A DNA stretch of 64,000 nucleotides, taken from CALEMW01 sp035447065. GTDB lineage: Bacteria; Krumholzibacteriota; Krumholzibacteriia; LZORAL124-64-63. Each line of letters begins with the position of its first letter. The first letter of the stretch is position 1. The stretch is from positions 18,258 through 82,257 of the forward strand of contig DAOTGJ010000012.1 in the NCBI GenBank assembly GCA_035447065.1, given 5' to 3'. A program made the position numbers and the translations under genes. This document shows, piece by piece, positions 43,463 to 56,105 of the stretch. The notes under the pieces were generated by a model, which did not search any database, had not been told where the DNA came from, and saw nothing but the letters and a program-made list of their open reading frames with translations.

Positions 43463-43487
43463 CACTGCCGGGGGCTGCTCGTACCAT
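43459..43487 (+). promoter_or_regulatory. σ70-type promoter of the purC operon
   Basis: TTGACA (43459-43464), 17 bases, TACCAT (43482-43487). The consensus -35 overlaps the comEC stop. The start would be near 43494, about 55 bases before purC. No purine riboswitch was seen in the leader. Confidence 0.7.
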
Positions 43488-43548
43488 CCCCGCGTCACCG
43501 TCGGCCGACCGGCCGGAACCGTTCGCTTTCCACCGAAACGGGAGTCCC

Positions 43549-44454
43549 ATGCACGCGCTGCGCAGCACCGTCGATCTCGGCCTTTCGCCGGACCGAAAGG
43601 GCAAGGTGCGCGAGATCTTCGACCTCGGCGACCGCTTGTTCATCGTCGCCACGGACCGGATCTCCGCCTACGACGTGGTCATGGACCAGGCGGTCCCCGG
43701 ACGCGGAGTCGTCCTGACCGTGATGACCCTGGCCTGGCTGAACCGCTTCCCCGACATCCCCAACCACCTGATCACCGCCGACCCCGACCAGTTCCCCGAG
43801 CCCTTCGCGAGCCACCGCGAGGCCCTGGCCGGCCGCAGCATGCTGGTGCGCAAGGCGGAGACGTTCCCGGTGGAGTGCATCGCCCGCGGCTACATCACGG
43901 GTTCCGGCTGGAAGTCGTACCTGGCCGAGGGGCACATCTGCGGCCATGACCTGCCCGCCGGCCTGAAGAAGAGCCAGCAGCTCCCGCAGATCCTCTTCAC
44001 GCCGTCCACCAAGGCGGAGGAGGGCCACGACGAGAACATCTCCTTCGCGGAGGCGGAGGCCATGATCGGCGCCGACGACGCCGCGACCCTGCGCGACCTC
44101 ACCCTGCGCATCTACGGCGAGGGCGCGGCCTTCGCGCGGGAGCACGGGGTGCTGATCGCGGACACCAAGTTCGAGTTCGGGCGCATCGACGGGAAGGTCA
44201 CCCTCATCGACGAGGTGCTCACGCCGGACTCGTCGCGCTTCTGGCCCGCCGCGGACCACGTTCCCGGCGAGGAGCCGCCCAGCTGGGACAAGCAGATCCT
44301 GCGCAACCACCTGGAGACCCTGGACTGGGACAAGACGCCGCCGCCGCCGGCCCTGCCCCAGGACATCCTGGACCGCACCCTGGCCCGGTACCGCGAGGTG
44401 CTGGAGATCCTGTTCCCCGAGGAGGCCGCCCGATGGGCAACGGCGCTGAACTGA
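43549..44454 (+). CDS. purC: Phosphoribosylaminoimidazole-succinocarboxamide synthase
   Basis: PurC joins CAIR and aspartate with ATP in de novo purine synthesis. Signature stretches are KGKVREIFDLGDRLFIVATD, ISAYDVVMDQAVPGRG, VECIARGYITGSGWKSY and DTKFEFGRIDGKVTLIDE. The 301 residues match the longer bacterial and yeast-type form rather than the 237-residue E. coli form. The ATG was chosen because it follows GGGAGT and starts the conserved region. It overlaps purH by 22 bases. Confidence 0.96.
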   Translation: MHALRSTVDLGLSPDRKGKVREIFDLGDRLFIVATDRISAYDVVMDQAVPGRGVVLTVMTLAWLNRFPDIPNHLITADPDQFPEPFASHREALAGRSMLVRKAETFPVECIARGYITGSGWKSYLAEGHICGHDLPAGLKKSQQLPQILFTPSTKAEEGHDENISFAEAEAMIGADDAATLRDLTLRIYGEGAAFAREHGVLIADTKFEFGRIDGKVTLIDEVLTPDSSRFWPAADHVPGEEPPSWDKQILRNHLETLDWDKTPPPPALPQDILDRTLARYREVLEILFPEEAARWATALN

Positions 44455-45977
44455 ACCGCCCCCGGCGCGCGCTGCTGAGCGTGACCGACAAGACGGACCT
44501 GGACGTGGTGGCCGACGCGCTGAAGGCCCACGGCTACGAGATGATCGCCAGCGGCGGCACCGCCGCCTGGCTGCGCGACCACGGCTGCCGGGTGGTGGAC
44601 GTGAGCGAGGTGACCGGCTTCCCCGAGGTGTTCGGCGGCCGGGTGAAGACCCTGCATCCGCTGGTCTTCGGCGGCATCCTGGGGCCGGACGAGGCCGCCT
44701 TCGCCGGCGTGGCGGAGCTGGGCCTGCGGCCGGTGGACGTGGTGGTCTGCAACCTCTACGACTTCGAGGCCGCCATCGAGGGCGGCGCCGACGAGGCCGG
44801 GGCCATCGAGAAGATCGACATCGGCGGACCGTCGCTGCTGCGCGCGGCGGCCAAGAACTTCCGCCGCGTGTGCGTGCTGCCGTCGCCGGACTACTACGAG
44901 GAGTTCGCCGACGCCTGCGACGCGGGCGGCGGCCTGCCGGACCTGGAGTTCCGCCGGCGCATGGCGGCCCAGACCTTCGAGACCGTCCTGGACTACGACA
45001 TGGCCATCAGCGAGTGGTTCCAGGCCGAGTCCACCGCCGACACCAACCTGCTGACCCTGCGCTACGGGGAGAACCCGCACCAGGCGGCGGAGATGACCGT
45101 GCCCATCGGCAGCGGCGAGGGTCCGCTGGCGGGCATGGGGCTGCTCCAGCTCAACGGCAAGGAGCTCTCCTACAACAACGTGATCGACGTGATCGCGGCC
45201 GGGAAGCTGGCCGCGGATCTGGACGGCATCGCCTGCGCGGCCATCAAGCACACCAATCCCTGCGGCGTGGGCACGGGCGGCACGGCGGCGGCGGCGTTGG
45301 AGCGCGCCCTGCTGTGCGACCCGGAGTCGGCCTTCGGCGGCATCTTCGCCTTCACGTCGGAGGTGGATCTGCCGGCGGCGGAGATCCTGGCGGAACGCTT
45401 CTGCGAGGTGATCCTGGCGCCGTCGTACAGCGAGGACGCCCTGGCGCGGCTGCAGAAGAAGAAGAACCTGCGCGTGCTGGAGATGGATCCGGCCCTGTTC
45501 ACGCGCACCACGTCGGGGCGCAGCCTGTCCTTCGGCGAGGTGAACCTCTTCCAGGACGAGGACATGGGCTTCCCGGAGCTGGACACCTGGGAGCACGTGG
45601 CCGGCCCCGCGCCGGACGCGGCCACCCTGGACGCCCTGCGCCTGAACTGGAAGGTCTGCAAGCACGTCAAGAGCAACGCCATCGTGCTGGGAGACGCCTC
45701 CGGCACCCTGGGCATCGGCGCCGGGCAGATGAGCCGCGTGGACAGCACGCGCATCGCCGTGCGCAAGGCGGGGGACCAGGAGCTGGAGCTGAAGGGGTGC
45801 GCCTGCGCCTCGGACGCCTTCTTCCCCTTCGCCGATTCCATGGAGCGCCTGCACGAGGTGGGCGTGGCCGCGGCGGTGGCCCCCAAGGGCTCCATCCGCG
45901 ACGACGAGGTGATCGCCGCCGCCGAGCGCCTGGGCATCACGCTGATGCACACGGACCGGCGCCACTTCCGCCACTGA
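44433..45977 (+). CDS. purH: Bifunctional AICAR transformylase/IMP cyclohydrolase
   Basis: PurH carries out the last two steps to IMP. The N-terminal cyclohydrolase (about 1-195) has RALLSVTDKTDLDVVADALK, FPEVFGGRVKTLHPLVFGGI and EKIDIGGPSLLRAAAKNF. The transformylase (about 200-514) has LRYGENPHQAAEMT, ELSYNNVIDV, IKHTNPCGVGTG and VCKHVKSNAIVL. The 514 residues are normal. It lies between purC and guaA in one operon. Confidence 0.97.
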   Translation: MGNGAELNRPRRALLSVTDKTDLDVVADALKAHGYEMIASGGTAAWLRDHGCRVVDVSEVTGFPEVFGGRVKTLHPLVFGGILGPDEAAFAGVAELGLRPVDVVVCNLYDFEAAIEGGADEAGAIEKIDIGGPSLLRAAAKNFRRVCVLPSPDYYEEFADACDAGGGLPDLEFRRRMAAQTFETVLDYDMAISEWFQAESTADTNLLTLRYGENPHQAAEMTVPIGSGEGPLAGMGLLQLNGKELSYNNVIDVIAAGKLAADLDGIACAAIKHTNPCGVGTGGTAAAALERALLCDPESAFGGIFAFTSEVDLPAAEILAERFCEVILAPSYSEDALARLQKKKNLRVLEMDPALFTRTTSGRSLSFGEVNLFQDEDMGFPELDTWEHVAGPAPDAATLDALRLNWKVCKHVKSNAIVLGDASGTLGIGAGQMSRVDSTRIAVRKAGDQELELKGCACASDAFFPFADSMERLHEVGVAAAVAPKGSIRDDEVIAAAERLGITLMHTDRRHFRH

Positions 45978-45988
45978 CCGGAGGACCC

Positions 45989-47548
45989 ATGGCCAACGCC
46001 AGCCATCCCGTCCACGCCGAGATCGCCGTCATCGATTTCGGCAGCCAGTACACCCAGCTCATCGCGCGCCGGCTGCGCGAGGTGGGCGTGTTCAGCCAGA
46101 TCTATCCCTTCCACCGCTACCAGGACGTGCTGGGGCGGCCGGAGGTGAAGGGCCTGGTGCTGTCGGGCGGCCCGTCGTCGGTGAGCGACGAGGGCGCGCC
46201 CAGCGTGGGCGGGGACCTCTGGGAGGCCGGCATCCCCATCCTGGGCATCTGCTACGGCATGCAGCTCACGTGCGAACGCCTGGGCGGGCGCCTGGAGCGT
46301 TCCAACCAGCGCGAGTACGGGCCGGCGCGCATCCGGGTCACGGATCCGCAGGACCCCTTCTTCGCCGGCACGCCGGTGGAGCAGGGCGTGTGGATGAGCC
46401 ACGGCGACCGCGTGGACGCCCTGCCCGAAGGCTTCCATGGGCTGGCGGCGTCGGACAGCATCCCGTTCGCGGCGGCGGCGGATCCGCGGCGGCGCGTCTG
46501 GCTGGTGCAGTACCATCCGGAGGTGGTGCACACGGACCACGGCATGCGCATGCTGGAGAACTTCACGCGCACGGTGTGCGGCGTGACCGAGGAGTGGTCG
46601 GCGTCGGCGTTCGTGGACGAGACCATCGCCGAGATCCGCGCCGTGGTGGGCGACGACCACGTGCTCTGCGGCGTGTCCGGCGGCGTGGACTCCACCGTGG
46701 TGGCGGCGCTGCTGGACAAGGCCATCGGCGGGCAGCTGCACACGGTGTTCGTGGACAACGGCGTGCTGCGGCACAACGAGGCCGACAACGTGGAGCACGA
46801 CCTCAACGCCTTCCTGCACCGTCCGGTGGTGCGCGTGGACGCCGGCGACCGCTTCCTGGGCCGGCTGGCGGGGGTGGAGGAGCCGGAGCGCAAGCGCGTG
46901 ATCATCGGCAACACCTTCATCGAGGTGTTCAAGGAGGCCACGGCGGCCATCGGCCACGTGAAGTTCCTGGCCCAGGGCACGCTGTACCCGGACCGCATCG
47001 AGAGCGTGTCGGTGGCGGGCCCCAGCCACGTCATCAAGACCCACCACAACGTGGGCGGGCTGCCGGCGGAGCTGGGCTTCGAGCTCATCGAGCCCCTGAA
47101 GGATCTCTTCAAGGACGAGGTGCGGCGCGTGGGGCGCAGCCTGGACGTGCCGGAGTCGCTGCTCATGCGGCACCCGTTCCCCGGACCGGGCCTGGCCGTG
47201 CGCATCCTGGGCGAGGTGAGCCCGGAGCGGGTGCGGTTGCTCCAGGCCGCGGACCACATCTACATTCAGGAACTCCTGGCGTCCGGGGAGTACAACAAGA
47301 TCTGGCAGGCCGGCGCGGTGCTGCTGCCGGTCAAGACCGTGGGCGTGATGGGCGACCAGCGCACCTACGAGCACGCGGTGGCCCTGCGCGCGGTGACCAG
47401 CCAGGACGGCATGACCGCGGACTGGGCCCGCATTCCGGGCGAGGTCCTGGCCCGCATCAGCAACCGCATCATCAACGAGGTGCCGGGCATCAACCGCGTG
47501 GTGTATGACATCAGCAGCAAGCCGCCCAGCACCATCGAATGGGAGTAG
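45989..47548 (+). CDS. guaA: GMP synthase (glutamine-hydrolysing)
   Basis: GuaA converts XMP to GMP. The class I amidotransferase domain (about 10-200) has VIDFGSQYTQLIARRLRE, the nucleophile motif GICYGMQL and the YHPEVVHTDHG histidine. The PP-loop synthetase domain has CGVSGGVDSTVVAALL, and the dimerisation domain holds HPFPGPGLAVRILGEV and ends PPSTIEWE. It is 519 residues. The ATG follows GGAGGA, 12 bases after purH. Confidence 0.97.
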   Translation: MANASHPVHAEIAVIDFGSQYTQLIARRLREVGVFSQIYPFHRYQDVLGRPEVKGLVLSGGPSSVSDEGAPSVGGDLWEAGIPILGICYGMQLTCERLGGRLERSNQREYGPARIRVTDPQDPFFAGTPVEQGVWMSHGDRVDALPEGFHGLAASDSIPFAAAADPRRRVWLVQYHPEVVHTDHGMRMLENFTRTVCGVTEEWSASAFVDETIAEIRAVVGDDHVLCGVSGGVDSTVVAALLDKAIGGQLHTVFVDNGVLRHNEADNVEHDLNAFLHRPVVRVDAGDRFLGRLAGVEEPERKRVIIGNTFIEVFKEATAAIGHVKFLAQGTLYPDRIESVSVAGPSHVIKTHHNVGGLPAELGFELIEPLKDLFKDEVRRVGRSLDVPESLLMRHPFPGPGLAVRILGEVSPERVRLLQAADHIYIQELLASGEYNKIWQAGAVLLPVKTVGVMGDQRTYEHAVALRAVTSQDGMTADWARIPGEVLARISNRIINEVPGINRVVYDISSKPPSTIEWE

Positions 47549-47558
47549 GACCCGCACG

Positions 47559-50180
47559 GTGATCCGAGCCACGTTCCGCCGCGACCGCTGGGCCACGGCC
47601 GTCCTGCTGGGGACGGCCGTGCTGTTGTGGGCGGCGGCGGCGGGGGCGGCCGGCTGGGACCGCGGCGCCCGGCGCGAGGCCCTGAAGGCGGAGGCGGCGG
47701 CCGCCGGCGCGCAGCAGCGGCGCCTGCTGGTGATCCCGGTGGACTTCGCCGACGCGCGCTTGCCCGCGGACTGGACGCCCTTGGCGGCGGCGGCGGGGCT
47801 GGACTCCCTGCGGGCGTTCTGGGCACGGGCCTCGGACGGGATCCTGGATCTGGAGACCGTGCTCGCGCCCCCGGTCCACCTGCCCGGAACCCGGCGCGAC
47901 TACTCGGACCGGGATCTGGGCGGCGATCTGATCCGTTCCCGAGCCTTGGCCGCGGACGCCCTCACGGCCACCGCCGCGGCCCTGCCCCTGGCCCTGGCCG
48001 ACGCCGACGGCGACGGCGAGGTGGACGGCGTGCTCCTGCTCCACGCCGCCCCGGGCCTGGAGAACGACCCCGTGACCGGCCTCATCCAGCCCCTGCAGTC
48101 CTACCTCCTGGAGCCGGTGGTCCACCGCGGCACCCTGGCCCGCCTCTACGCCGTGGCCTCCCTGCAGGCGCGGACGGGACTCTGGATCCATGAGACGGGC
48201 CACCTGCTGGGCCTGGAGGACCGCTACGACCTGGCCCTCTCCGGCGGCCAGGTGGACGGGGAGAACGTGGCCGGCGGCGGCCTGGGCGTGTTCAGCCTCA
48301 TGGCGGCCGGCTGGACCGGCGCGCCGTCGGAGCTCCACCTGGACGCCTACAGCCGCGCGGCCCTGGGTTGGACGACGCCCCAGCCCGCCGTGGACGGCGC
48401 CGTCACCTGGAGCGGGACGGGAGGCGCGTCGCTGCGCCTGGACCTGGATCCGGACGGGGACGCCGCCTCCTACTACCTCCTGGAGACCGTGAGCGCCCCG
48501 CGGCTGGGTCTGCCGCCGGGGGAGAGCGCCGTGCTGGCCTACCACGTGGACGAGGGCGTGCCCGAGGACGGCCAGTCCAGCAGCGATCCGAACGACCGTC
48601 ACCTGCGCGTGCGCCTGGTGGAAGCCGACGGCGACGGAGCCCTGGCCCGCGGCGAGGATGCGGGCGGGTGGACGGACGCGTGGCGCTCCGGCGCCGCGGC
48701 CGCGTCCTGGCCGGAGCCGACGCCGCCCTACGGCGGCAGCGCCCGCACGGCCGTGGACGCCGTCCGCGAGGGGGCCGCGGTGGATCTGCGGGCGCTCACG
48801 AGCCGCTGGAAGATCCGCGCGGAATTCACGGTCATCGATGAAGATACGACCTTGGTCGTCCAGGTCGATCCCTGGGGCCCGACGCCTCCGTCGCAGGTGG
48901 CTCTGGCGGTGCTGGACGGCACCGGAGATCCGGCCGTGATCACGGCGCCGCTGCAGGGGGGCGATCCCTACGTCACGGCTCCCATCGTCTGGACGCCGGC
49001 CCCGGACCTGGTCCCGGGCGACGTGACGCGCCTCCGCTTGACCGTGACCCCGGGCCCCACGGTCCTCGAGACGGCATGGGCCTGGGGCGGGACCGACCCG
49101 ACCCTGCTCGGCTGGCCCGCGGGCTGGACGCTGACCGACGCCGCCTGGCGCGACGGCGCCGCCGCCGGCATGGCTCCGGGGGAATGGACCGTCGTCGCGG
49201 CCCTGGGGCCGGCGGCGGATCCCGCGGACTGGCCCGACGTGCGCATCGCCAACGCCCTCGCCACCGAGATCCTGAGCCCGCCGCTGCCGGCCGGGACCCC
49301 CGTCCTGCTGCGCCATTGGCCGGATCTGGGCCCCGGCGACGACGGCTTCCACGGCGACGGCGCCGTGCTCGAGTACGTCCTGGCCGACGGCACGCGCGCG
49401 CCGGCCACGCCCCGCGGCGGCTACCCCGGCGCCGTGGACCGCGCTTCGACCACCGCCCTGGCGGGACGCGCGGCCTTCGCCGACGCCGGCCCCCTGGACG
49501 AGGCCGGCGCCCCCCTCTGGCGCCTGGACTGGATCCCGGCCCCGGACGCCGCCGCTCCGTACCGCCTCGCCTTCCGCGCCGCCACCGACGGGCTCTGGTC
49601 CGGTCGCGGCTGGTGGCTGGGCGGACTGCGCGCCGCCGTCCCGGAAGACACGGCCCTGGTGGCGCCCGCCCTGGCCGACGGGGCCTGGACCTGGAGCGCG
49701 GACGGCGCGAGCGAGGTCCAGATCAGCGCGGACGGCGCGGATTGGATCACGGTGGCGGTCGCGGCCGACCCGTGGTACCCGGAGGCGGACCTCCTGGCCG
49801 ATCTCGCGGCGCTGGGCTGCTCCCGCGCCCGCCTGCGCATCGTGGTCCAGGAGGAGGGCTGGCGACGCGCCACCGCCCCGGCGAGCCTGGCCGGCGCGCG
49901 CGCCGCGGACCCCTTCCGCGACCTGGCCGCCTGGCCCAACCCTTCCCGCGACGGCTGCCGCATCCATCTGAGCGTGGCCGAGGGCGTCCAGGACGCCGCC
50001 CTGGACCTCCATGACCTGCGGGGCCGCCGGCTGCGGAGCTGGACGCTCGCGCCGGGCGACCAGATCGTGGCCTGGGACGGCCGCGACGCCGAAGGCCGCC
50101 GCCTGCCGGCCGGCCGCTATCTCCTGCGCGCCCGCTTGGACGGCGCCGTTCTGCGAAGGAGCGTGACCCTGCTGCCATGA
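47559..50180 (+). CDS. Secreted M6-family metalloprotease with C-terminal sorting-like domain
   Basis: The protein has a signal peptide (TAVLLGTAVLLWAAAAGAA) and an M6 (immune inhibitor A-like) zinc protease domain. His211, Glu212 and His215 form HETGH, followed by LLGLEDRYD, the extended zinc motif. Residues about 480-780 are beta-rich with no named domain. The last 80 residues (from WPNPSRDG at 792, with VAWDGRDAEGRRLPAGRYLL) match the FlgD-Ig/type-A C-terminal domain often used in type IX secretion. GTG at 47559 precedes the signal peptide directly. It lies ten bases after guaA and overlaps the next gene by four bases. Confidence 0.85.
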   Translation: MIRATFRRDRWATAVLLGTAVLLWAAAAGAAGWDRGARREALKAEAAAAGAQQRRLLVIPVDFADARLPADWTPLAAAAGLDSLRAFWARASDGILDLETVLAPPVHLPGTRRDYSDRDLGGDLIRSRALAADALTATAAALPLALADADGDGEVDGVLLLHAAPGLENDPVTGLIQPLQSYLLEPVVHRGTLARLYAVASLQARTGLWIHETGHLLGLEDRYDLALSGGQVDGENVAGGGLGVFSLMAAGWTGAPSELHLDAYSRAALGWTTPQPAVDGAVTWSGTGGASLRLDLDPDGDAASYYLLETVSAPRLGLPPGESAVLAYHVDEGVPEDGQSSSDPNDRHLRVRLVEADGDGALARGEDAGGWTDAWRSGAAAASWPEPTPPYGGSARTAVDAVREGAAVDLRALTSRWKIRAEFTVIDEDTTLVVQVDPWGPTPPSQVALAVLDGTGDPAVITAPLQGGDPYVTAPIVWTPAPDLVPGDVTRLRLTVTPGPTVLETAWAWGGTDPTLLGWPAGWTLTDAAWRDGAAAGMAPGEWTVVAALGPAADPADWPDVRIANALATEILSPPLPAGTPVLLRHWPDLGPGDDGFHGDGAVLEYVLADGTRAPATPRGGYPGAVDRASTTALAGRAAFADAGPLDEAGAPLWRLDWIPAPDAAAPYRLAFRAATDGLWSGRGWWLGGLRAAVPEDTALVAPALADGAWTWSADGASEVQISADGADWITVAVAADPWYPEADLLADLAALGCSRARLRIVVQEEGWRRATAPASLAGARAADPFRDLAAWPNPSRDGCRIHLSVAEGVQDAALDLHDLRGRRLRSWTLAPGDQIVAWDGRDAEGRRLPAGRYLLRARLDGAVLRRSVTLLP

Positions 50181-52270
50181 TGCGAGGACGGATCCTGACC
50201 CTGCTCATCCTGCTGCTGGCCGTGCCGTGGGCCCGGGCCGACGACGCCTTCCTGGAGCGCTTCCGCGTGGGCGCCTACCGCGAGGCGGCGGCGACGGACG
50301 CCCGCGGCTGGCCCCTGGACCTCTTCCCGGCCCCCCGGGACACCGCGGACGACCTGGCGGAGCTGGACACCCTGCTGGCGCGCCTGGACCTGGCCGATCC
50401 GGCCCCGGCCGGAGCCCGCGTCGTGGCCGCCGCACCCGGGGAGGCCGCGGCCGTGCTCGCGTCCTGGCGTCGCGTCCATGCCGACCGCCTGGCCCAGGCC
50501 CACGCCGCCCTCGCCGCCTGGCGCGACGAGGACTGGGCCCGCGCCGCGGAGCTCTGCGCCGCCCTGGCCCGCGACGGGGATGCCGCCGAGGCCGTCTTCG
50601 TCTGGACCCTGCGCCGCGATGCGGCCCTGGAGCGCGGGACCGGTCGGGCGCCCCATCCGTCGGATCTCTGGGTGGCGGCCATCGCGCTGGGGCCCTTCGA
50701 CTCCGCCAGCGGCTGGTCCCTCTGGCGCGCCCGCCGCGAAGCCCTGGGCGAACCCCTGCTGCCCGCCTGGGTCGACGAACGGCGCAGCGCCCTCTGGCTG
50801 GCGGGCCTGGGGGAGTGCGGCCTCGCCGCGGCCGATCTTCAGGCCTCCGGCTTCGCGCCGGAGCTCCAGGCCGCCCTCGGCGCCGCGGTGCTGCCGCGGG
50901 AGGAGCTCGCGGCCCATTTCCGCCGCCACCCGCAGCCTCCGGCCGACGCCGCCCTGGCCGGCCTCTGGGCCCGCGGCCGTCAGCGCCAGGAGCGTTTCGC
51001 CGTGGAGGCCACGGAGGCCCTCGGCGCCCGCGACGATCTGCCCGCCTCCGTGCGCACCGACCTGTTGCGCAAGGCCGCCGACCGCCGCATCACCGACCTG
51101 CAGTGGGCCGAGGGCCGCGCCGCCCTGGCGGACGCCGTGGAGCAGGCCCTGGCCTCCGGCTCCTCCTGGCGCCAGCGCCTGGCCGGGGCGGAGCTGCGCC
51201 GCGCCGAGGCCATGGCCCGTCACCGCGGCCGCCCCGACGACGCCCTGGCCCTGGTGGCCCTCCAGGGCCGCCTGCCGGATCAGGACGACGACGACGCCTT
51301 CACGGCCCGCCTGCGCACCCGCGTCCGGGCCGGGGAGGCCACGCCGCTGGGGCAATCCGCCTTCTCCTACCAGCCCGGGCTGTCGCAGACGGCCCGGGAC
51401 GCCCTCTGGCCCGTCTGGGCCGCCTGGGGCGAGCGACTCTGCGGCGATGGTTTCGGCTGGTACCGTGACGCTCTGGCCGCCGTGGCGACGGCCGCCACGC
51501 CCGCGGAGCGGCGCGTCGCCGTGGAACGCGCCGTGGCCACGGTGCTGATCCGCACCGAGGGCGGTCGCGCCCTGCTGCACTGGGGCCTGGACCTGGACCT
51601 GGAGGCCCAAGGCCGGGGCGCAAGCCCCGCCTACCCCAGCCCCGTGCCCGCGCTGATCGCCGACGCCCCTCCCGTCAGGATCCACGCCGCCCTGGGCCTC
51701 TGCCTCCTGGCGGGCGACCCGCGGGGCCAGCTGGCCTGCGCCTACGCCCTTCCCCGCGGGGGCCTGACGGCCGAGCAGAACCGACGCTTCCTCTATCCGC
51801 TGCCCGCCCGCGAGGCCATCGGCGGACTCCTGGCCCAGGCCGACGACGCCGCCCTGGCCCTGGCCGTGGCCCGCAACGAATCGCTCTTCGATCCCGGCGT
51901 GCGTTCCCGCTCCGGGGCCCTGGGCTGGATGCAGATCATGCCGTTCCACTACGCCGGCGACGGCTATGAGGACGGCCGCGCCGTGTGGCGGGTGCCGGCC
52001 ACCTCCGTGCGCAAGGGGCTGGAGCTGCTGGCCACATACGCCGCCCGCTACCACGGCGACCCCTATCGGGCCGTGGCCGCCTACAACGCGGGTCCGGGCG
52101 CCGTGGACCGCTGGGACCGCCAGCTGGGGGGAGAGCCCGACCGCGCCACCTTCCTGGCCTGGATCGGCTATCCGGAGACCCATCGGTACACGGAGAAGGT
52201 TTTGATTGACCGGGAGATCTACGCCCACATACTGGAGGGCTACCGTCAGGAGGATCCGAGCACGCCATGA
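50177..52270 (+). CDS. Soluble-type lytic transglycosylase (Slt-like)
   Basis: This periplasmic enzyme acts on peptidoglycan. A signal peptide (ILTLLILLLAVPWARA) is followed by a long helical superhelix (about 30-540, Ala/Arg-rich) and a C-terminal SLT domain (about 555-680). Catalytic Glu568 lies in ARNESLFDP, followed by RSGALGWMQIMP and YRAVAAYNAGPGAVDRW, with the ETHRYTEKVL end. The 697 residues resemble Slt70. ATG at 50177 overlaps the M6 stop, and its own stop overlaps the next start. Confidence 0.92.
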   Translation: MMRGRILTLLILLLAVPWARADDAFLERFRVGAYREAAATDARGWPLDLFPAPRDTADDLAELDTLLARLDLADPAPAGARVVAAAPGEAAAVLASWRRVHADRLAQAHAALAAWRDEDWARAAELCAALARDGDAAEAVFVWTLRRDAALERGTGRAPHPSDLWVAAIALGPFDSASGWSLWRARREALGEPLLPAWVDERRSALWLAGLGECGLAAADLQASGFAPELQAALGAAVLPREELAAHFRRHPQPPADAALAGLWARGRQRQERFAVEATEALGARDDLPASVRTDLLRKAADRRITDLQWAEGRAALADAVEQALASGSSWRQRLAGAELRRAEAMARHRGRPDDALALVALQGRLPDQDDDDAFTARLRTRVRAGEATPLGQSAFSYQPGLSQTARDALWPVWAAWGERLCGDGFGWYRDALAAVATAATPAERRVAVERAVATVLIRTEGGRALLHWGLDLDLEAQGRGASPAYPSPVPALIADAPPVRIHAALGLCLLAGDPRGQLACAYALPRGGLTAEQNRRFLYPLPAREAIGGLLAQADDAALALAVARNESLFDPGVRSRSGALGWMQIMPFHYAGDGYEDGRAVWRVPATSVRKGLELLATYAARYHGDPYRAVAAYNAGPGAVDRWDRQLGGEPDRATFLAWIGYPETHRYTEKVLIDREIYAHILEGYRQEDPSTP

Positions 52271-52965
52271 CCAGCCGGAGCGCACCCGCCAACCGGGCGA
52301 CGCCCCATTCCGCCCCGCCGCCGGCCCGGTCCTGGCGCGAGAGCGTGGAATGGGGACGCAAGGCCATCCACGTCTGCTCCACCCTGCTGGCGGTGTGGGT
52401 GCTGCTGGTGGACGACCCCCGCGCCACGCTGGGGCTGGCCCTGGCCACGGTGTTCGTCATCGCGGTGGACCTGTCGCGGCTGCGGGCCAAGCGCTGGGCC
52501 CTGTGGATCTACCGCACCTTCCCGCTGATCTTCCGCCGCGACGAGCGGCACACCCTCAGCGGAGCCTCGGTGATGATGGCGGGAGCCACCATCACGTCGT
52601 ATCTGTTTCCTGCGGGACCCGCCGCCGCCGGCATCCTCTGCCTGGCCTGGGGCGACTCCGCCGCCGCGGTGGTGGGGCAGGCGGTCTCGCACAGCCGCCG
52701 GCAGCTGGGCCTGGACCCGGCGTTGCGCACGCGGGCCCCGGCCGTGACCGTGCGCCGCGGCAAGACCTGGGCGGGCTCGGCGGCCTGCCTGGTGGCCTCC
52801 ATGGTGGTGATCGGCCTGGTGACGGGCTGGCACCCCTCGTCCCTGTTCGCGGGCGGCGTGGCCGCCGCGGCCATGGAGCGCTGGACGCCCGGCCGCTGGG
52901 ACAACCTGGCCATCCCCCTGGTGACCGCCGGCGTGGTGCAGATCTGCCTGCGCTGGATCGTCTGA
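52267..52965 (+). CDS. Dolichol kinase/SEC59-type membrane kinase
   Basis: A 232-residue polytopic membrane protein of the CTP-dependent lipid kinase group (dolichol kinase, diacylglycerol kinase Dgk1, phytol kinase). Family marks are GRKAIHVCSTLLAVW (about 30-44), RRDERHTLSGASVMMAG, the LAWGDSAAAVVGQ motif, and RRGKTWAGSAACL followed by a late Glu in AAAMERWTPGRWDNLAIPL. The lipid substrate cannot be told. The start overlaps the transglycosylase stop (ATGA), so the protease, transglycosylase and kinase genes are one unit. secA is 49 bases on. Confidence 0.82.
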   Translation: MTSRSAPANRATPHSAPPPARSWRESVEWGRKAIHVCSTLLAVWVLLVDDPRATLGLALATVFVIAVDLSRLRAKRWALWIYRTFPLIFRRDERHTLSGASVMMAGATITSYLFPAGPAAAGILCLAWGDSAAAVVGQAVSHSRRQLGLDPALRTRAPAVTVRRGKTWAGSAACLVASMVVIGLVTGWHPSSLFAGGVAAAAMERWTPGRWDNLAIPLVTAGVVQICLRWIV

Positions 52966-52980
52966 CGTTCAGTTTCGCGC

Positions 52981-52995
52981 GGATGCCCCGCATCC
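52981..52995 (+). repeat. Small hairpin upstream of secA
   Basis: GGATGC-CCC-GCATCC, a six-base stem 20 bases before the secA GTG. It could influence secA translation, but no SecM-like leader gene is seen. Confidence 0.3.
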
Positions 52996-53014
52996 CTCGC
53001 AGAAAGAGATCCCC

Positions 53015-56038
<3,024 letters not shown>

Positions 56039-56105
56039 CCGGGCCGCCTTGCCGAGGCCCGGCCCCTGTGCTAGCGTTGCGAGCCTGTTTGTCGGAGGAG
56101 AGCCC

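Noticed and set aside
43488..43548. Purine riboswitch before purC
   Set aside because: The leader is only about 55 bases and has no recognisable aptamer stems.
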